Assembly (NCBI RefSeq): GCF_012273895.1
Contig: NC_052122.1
Span: forward strand, 7,378,001 to 7,442,000
From: Zerene cesonia
Taxonomy: Eukaryota > Arthropoda > Insecta > Lepidoptera > Pieridae
Direction: 5' to 3'
Length of the DNA: 64,000 nucleotides
In this document: positions 61,701 to 64,000 of the stretch, piece after piece
How the letters are laid out: each line of letters begins with the position of its first letter
How positions within the stretch are numbered: the stretch's first letter is position 1
Made by a program: the position numbers and the translations under genes
Notes under the pieces: model-generated
Databases searched by the model: none
What the model was told of the DNA's origin: nothing
The model's input: the letters and a program-made list of their open reading frames with translations, nothing else

Positions 61701-64000
61701 AAAACCGACAGCTAAAGCACGGGAAATAAAGCCATTTCCGAGGCAACCTTCGATGTTTTCACCACACGTATCTAGACCGACAGTGGATTTGCCCTTTCTC
61801 GACAAGGTGTCAAGACCATTGTCTTCAACTAGTGCCTCTAGCGATTCCGATAGTTCGAAGGGATCCCGATACTCTATTACGCGTCCTCGCAGACGTAGAA
61901 AAACCAAAGTCGTCACAGACGAGTCCCCTCACAAGACTCCAGACAAGAAGCTTAAAACTTCCGAACGGAGGTCCGAGTGTGGGGGCTCATCACCGACTGT
62001 TGAAGGAGAGGAATCGTGTCGACCCAACGACACGGTTCCCGCCGCGCGTGCTCGGACCAGAAGCACTACTACAAGCGGAAATATGTCTGATAAGTCTGAT
62101 ACCAGAGCAAGAAAATCATCTCAGGAGTTCGAACATTCCTCTCCGCCAAAACAAAATACCGAAGAGAGCAGCAAGTCCCTTGAATCTACAATTACGAAAC
62201 GGCAAACGGACGAGGCGTTAGAGGAACAGACTAAAGATGAAATTCATGTAATTGATGATGGTATCAAATCTGATGTGTCTATTATGGGAAATATGGTATT
62301 GGTAGATGATGAAATACCCGACAAAATGTTAAATTCGGAAGATTTTAAGGATAATAAGGACGAAGTAATGGATGACAAAATATCTGGAGACACAAAAGAA
62401 TTTGAAATTGAGCCGGAAAATAAATTATCCAATAGTCACACCTTTTCTCTTTCAACTGAAACAAATCTATCTCCCCCTAAAGAAACTGTAGATAACTTTG
62501 AAGACGATTCTATTAATACTCATGAGAATTGGTTGTCACAGGCACCAAGTCCACACATTCATCCACCTCCAGTTGAAAAACCAGGTGATCACGAGAAATA
62601 TATGACGGAGGATAAATCACTTGATGCAGATTTTACAGATAGAAGTAGCATAAGGATGATAGCAAAGATACAAGCAAATCTCAATGAAAACACAATGATA
62701 AAATCACCAAAGACACCAATGGATGCAAGAACAAATACAATTGATTCTATTGATGTAGATAATCCCATGTCGCGAAATAATAGGAAACGCCCCATTGATA
62801 AGAAATTTATAACTCAGGATGCTAGTCATGTTCAAGGAGTAGAAATATCAAAGAGTGCAAAGATTCCGTCTGTCGTCAATATATTTCCCAATCGAAATAT
62901 GTTCTCTCCACAACCACGAGATAATGACCATTATGAAATTGATGTGTTTCCATCATATTCGGAATTCATATTAAAAGAAGATTCAAAAGAGCAAGGTGCA
63001 CAGGAAACATTAAATTTGGTTGATAGGCTCAGGATGCAGCTTAGTAACAAGAAAGCACAACCAGAGAATTTAGCAACTGAAGAGGGCTTTACAAATGAAA
63101 ATAAGGATATGGTAATTGATCTGATTGGTATTTGCACACCTAAGAGTGATCATGGCAATATTAAGGACAGTTCCATTAATATTTTAAATGAAGAAGAAAA
63201 ACTTAATTCACTAAACGAAATATCAACACACAACCATATTCCAAAAACACTTGAGACACTTCAAAATTTGTCTCCCAAATCACCTCAGCCCCAGCCTCAG
63301 TCAATACTCACAAATTCCACACTATTCAATCAAAATGATCACAGTATTCTAAGAACAGCCAATGAAAATGAAATGGACACTGAGGGGTCTAAAGATGAAT
63401 CTCATATAGAACATGCTAATGATAGAAAATATGATGACACTGCTTCATTTACTGAGGATCTAAAAGAACCTTCTACAGTCAAATCTGATATGCATTCTGC
63501 TTCTGAAGTTGGCGACAATATATCATTATCCAAACAAAGTGATGATTCCCAGTCTTTGTCAGTCGTAGACCACTCTATTGACAATGAATTCACTCAAGAT
63601 AATCCAACGTATGATAATAATAATTCTGTTTTACATTCTGATTGCGCAACTGTGTCCTCTCCATACGTATGTAATGATGCAAAGTGGCGGGAAAGCAAGA
63701 TAGCAACCAGAAGATCATCAACTTCGAGCACAAATTCAGAAGCCTCTACTAGTCCTCAAAAGAACAATTTACATCTGACTACATGTGATCCCCGTGATTC
63801 CCGTCAAAGTGCAACTGTAACTGAAATGGAACCATATCCACCAATTCCCGCCTATCACGTAGATCCGGCGCTATCACTTAATCAATATGCTAATTATGCA
63901 CCGAGTCCTGCACCTTATATGGGACCTTTGGCTCTACCGCTGTTTGCTCCAGGAGCATGCCCCTCCTCACAACTATCTTTACCATCTTCCGCGCCAGTTA
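55715..64000 (+). CDS. rno: Rhinoceros (JADE-family PHD protein), 3' end cut by window edge
   Basis: Coding exons visible: 55715-55890, 57283-57477, 57557-57773, 59157-59346 and 59426 onward, open to the edge (about 1784 residues so far). Phases agree at every join. The N-terminus has basic RGTKR and SKRRR motifs, then SDLKMSSIYN and a segment DYWIITDTWKQDWERGVQVP typical of JADE proteins. A PHD finger (C223, C226, C240, C243, H248, C251, C264, C267) is followed by a second, extended PHD of ePHD type (275 to about 388). JADE proteins scaffold HBO1/MOF-type histone acetyltransferase complexes; Drosophila rhinoceros restrains EGFR signalling in the eye. Short JADEs are about 850 residues; this very long, low-complexity C-terminus (Lys/Ser-rich, acidic) points to insect rhinoceros. 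VPQRQAAKKA repeats at 857-866 and about 932-941. I chose ATG 55715 as the only ATG in the first exon leading into the conserved frame. Confidence 0.94.
55891..57282 (+). other. rno intron between the start-codon exon and exon 3
   Basis: AT-rich, 1.4 kb, with a short AT run near 56,442-56,458. The ORF entering at 57,170 merges into the real exon at 57,283 after the acceptor. Nothing else seen. Confidence 0.85.
57774..59156 (+). other. rno intron between exons 4 and 5
   Basis: AT-rich, 1.4 kb. No ORF or repeat recognised with confidence. Confidence 0.85.
59157..59346 (+). other. rno: rno exon encoding most of the first PHD finger
   Basis: Acceptor ctccag and donor gtaagt. It carries the first six zinc ligands (C4-H-C order); the last two Cys are in the next exon. 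The longer local ORF reading past 59,346 is intronic. Confidence 0.93.
59426..64000 (+). other. rno: rno giant exon (at least 4575 bp), open at the window edge
   Basis: From the acceptor ttacag at 59,425 the frame stays open for 1524 codons to the window edge. Order: end of PHD1, ePHD, then DISSHLDVDQDAISYIYNYW and further conserved JADE sequence to about residue 620. A low-complexity tail follows, with basic Lys/Ser/Pro-rich stretches, a Ser tract (about 991-1009), acidic SDD/SSDE clusters and a Pro-rich end. The PQRQAAKKA repeat lies at 857 and 932. Confidence 0.9.
61216..61470 (+). repeat. rno: Protein-level repeat in rno: two VPQRQAAKKA motifs, 75 residues apart
   Basis: The 10-mer VPQRQAAKKA is encoded at 61,216-61,245 and again at 61,441-61,470. 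Codon usage differs between copies, so this is selected or old protein sequence and not a recent DNA duplication. Confidence 0.9.

Overview
The window is AT-rich animal nuclear DNA from an insect, most probably a butterfly or moth. It carries five intron-containing genes with standard GT-AG splice sites (one GC-AG), insect-type orthologues (tailless, a RERG/RASL-type GTPase, GPR107, RhoGAP68F and rhinoceros), and short dispersed repeats of the kind scattered through lepidopteran genomes. Examples are ends reading ACTAGCTGCGCCCCGCG, tails reading CTTTCGCATTTATAATATTAGTA, and a retroelement 3' end reading GGCGAACCACC near a short A-rich tail. No prokaryotic operon, CRISPR array, rRNA gene or intact tRNA gene was seen. 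All calls come from reading the sequence; no database search was run.

Layout. (1) 528-about 12,100, minus strand: tailless (tll), an orphan nuclear receptor with four coding exons and two long introns; a non-coding first exon is inferred near 11.9-12.1 kb. (2) 14,961-24,256, minus: a divergent Ras-like GTPase of the RERG/RASL group, five exons. (3) 24.4-30.4 kb: gene-free and repeat-rich, with an AT microsatellite and a CRE-like palindrome in a small GC island. (4) 30,398-39,496, minus: GPR107, eleven coding exons, 507 residues, with a signal peptide, a furin-like site and a seven-helix domain. (5) 41,759-47,945, plus: RhoGAP68F/ARHGAP1, eight coding exons, 475 residues, Sec14-like plus RhoGAP domains. 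(6) 47.9-55.5 kb: gene-free, with one MITE-like element. (7) 55,715 to the window edge, plus: rhinoceros (rno, the insect JADE protein), five coding exons visible, the last open for at least 4.5 kb and cut by the edge.

I reconstructed each coding model by joining exons so that reading frame and splice phase agree. Total coding lengths of 1173, 630, 1524 and 1428 nt for the four complete models are all divisible by three. The genes do not form an obvious pathway: tll and rno are a transcription factor and a chromatin regulator, the GTPase and RhoGAP act in small-GTPase signalling, and GPR107 acts in the secretory pathway.

I did not find a clear previously undescribed system. The most unusual sequence-level observations are: the GTPase lacks several residues that are nearly invariant in Ras; four of the five genes have an upstream ATG very close to the start codon; the window contains several near-perfect short fold-back hairpins, one a perfect 23-bp stem with a 4-nt loop; GPR107 has a probable GC-AG intron; and SINE-derived sequence abuts a GPR107 3' splice site.
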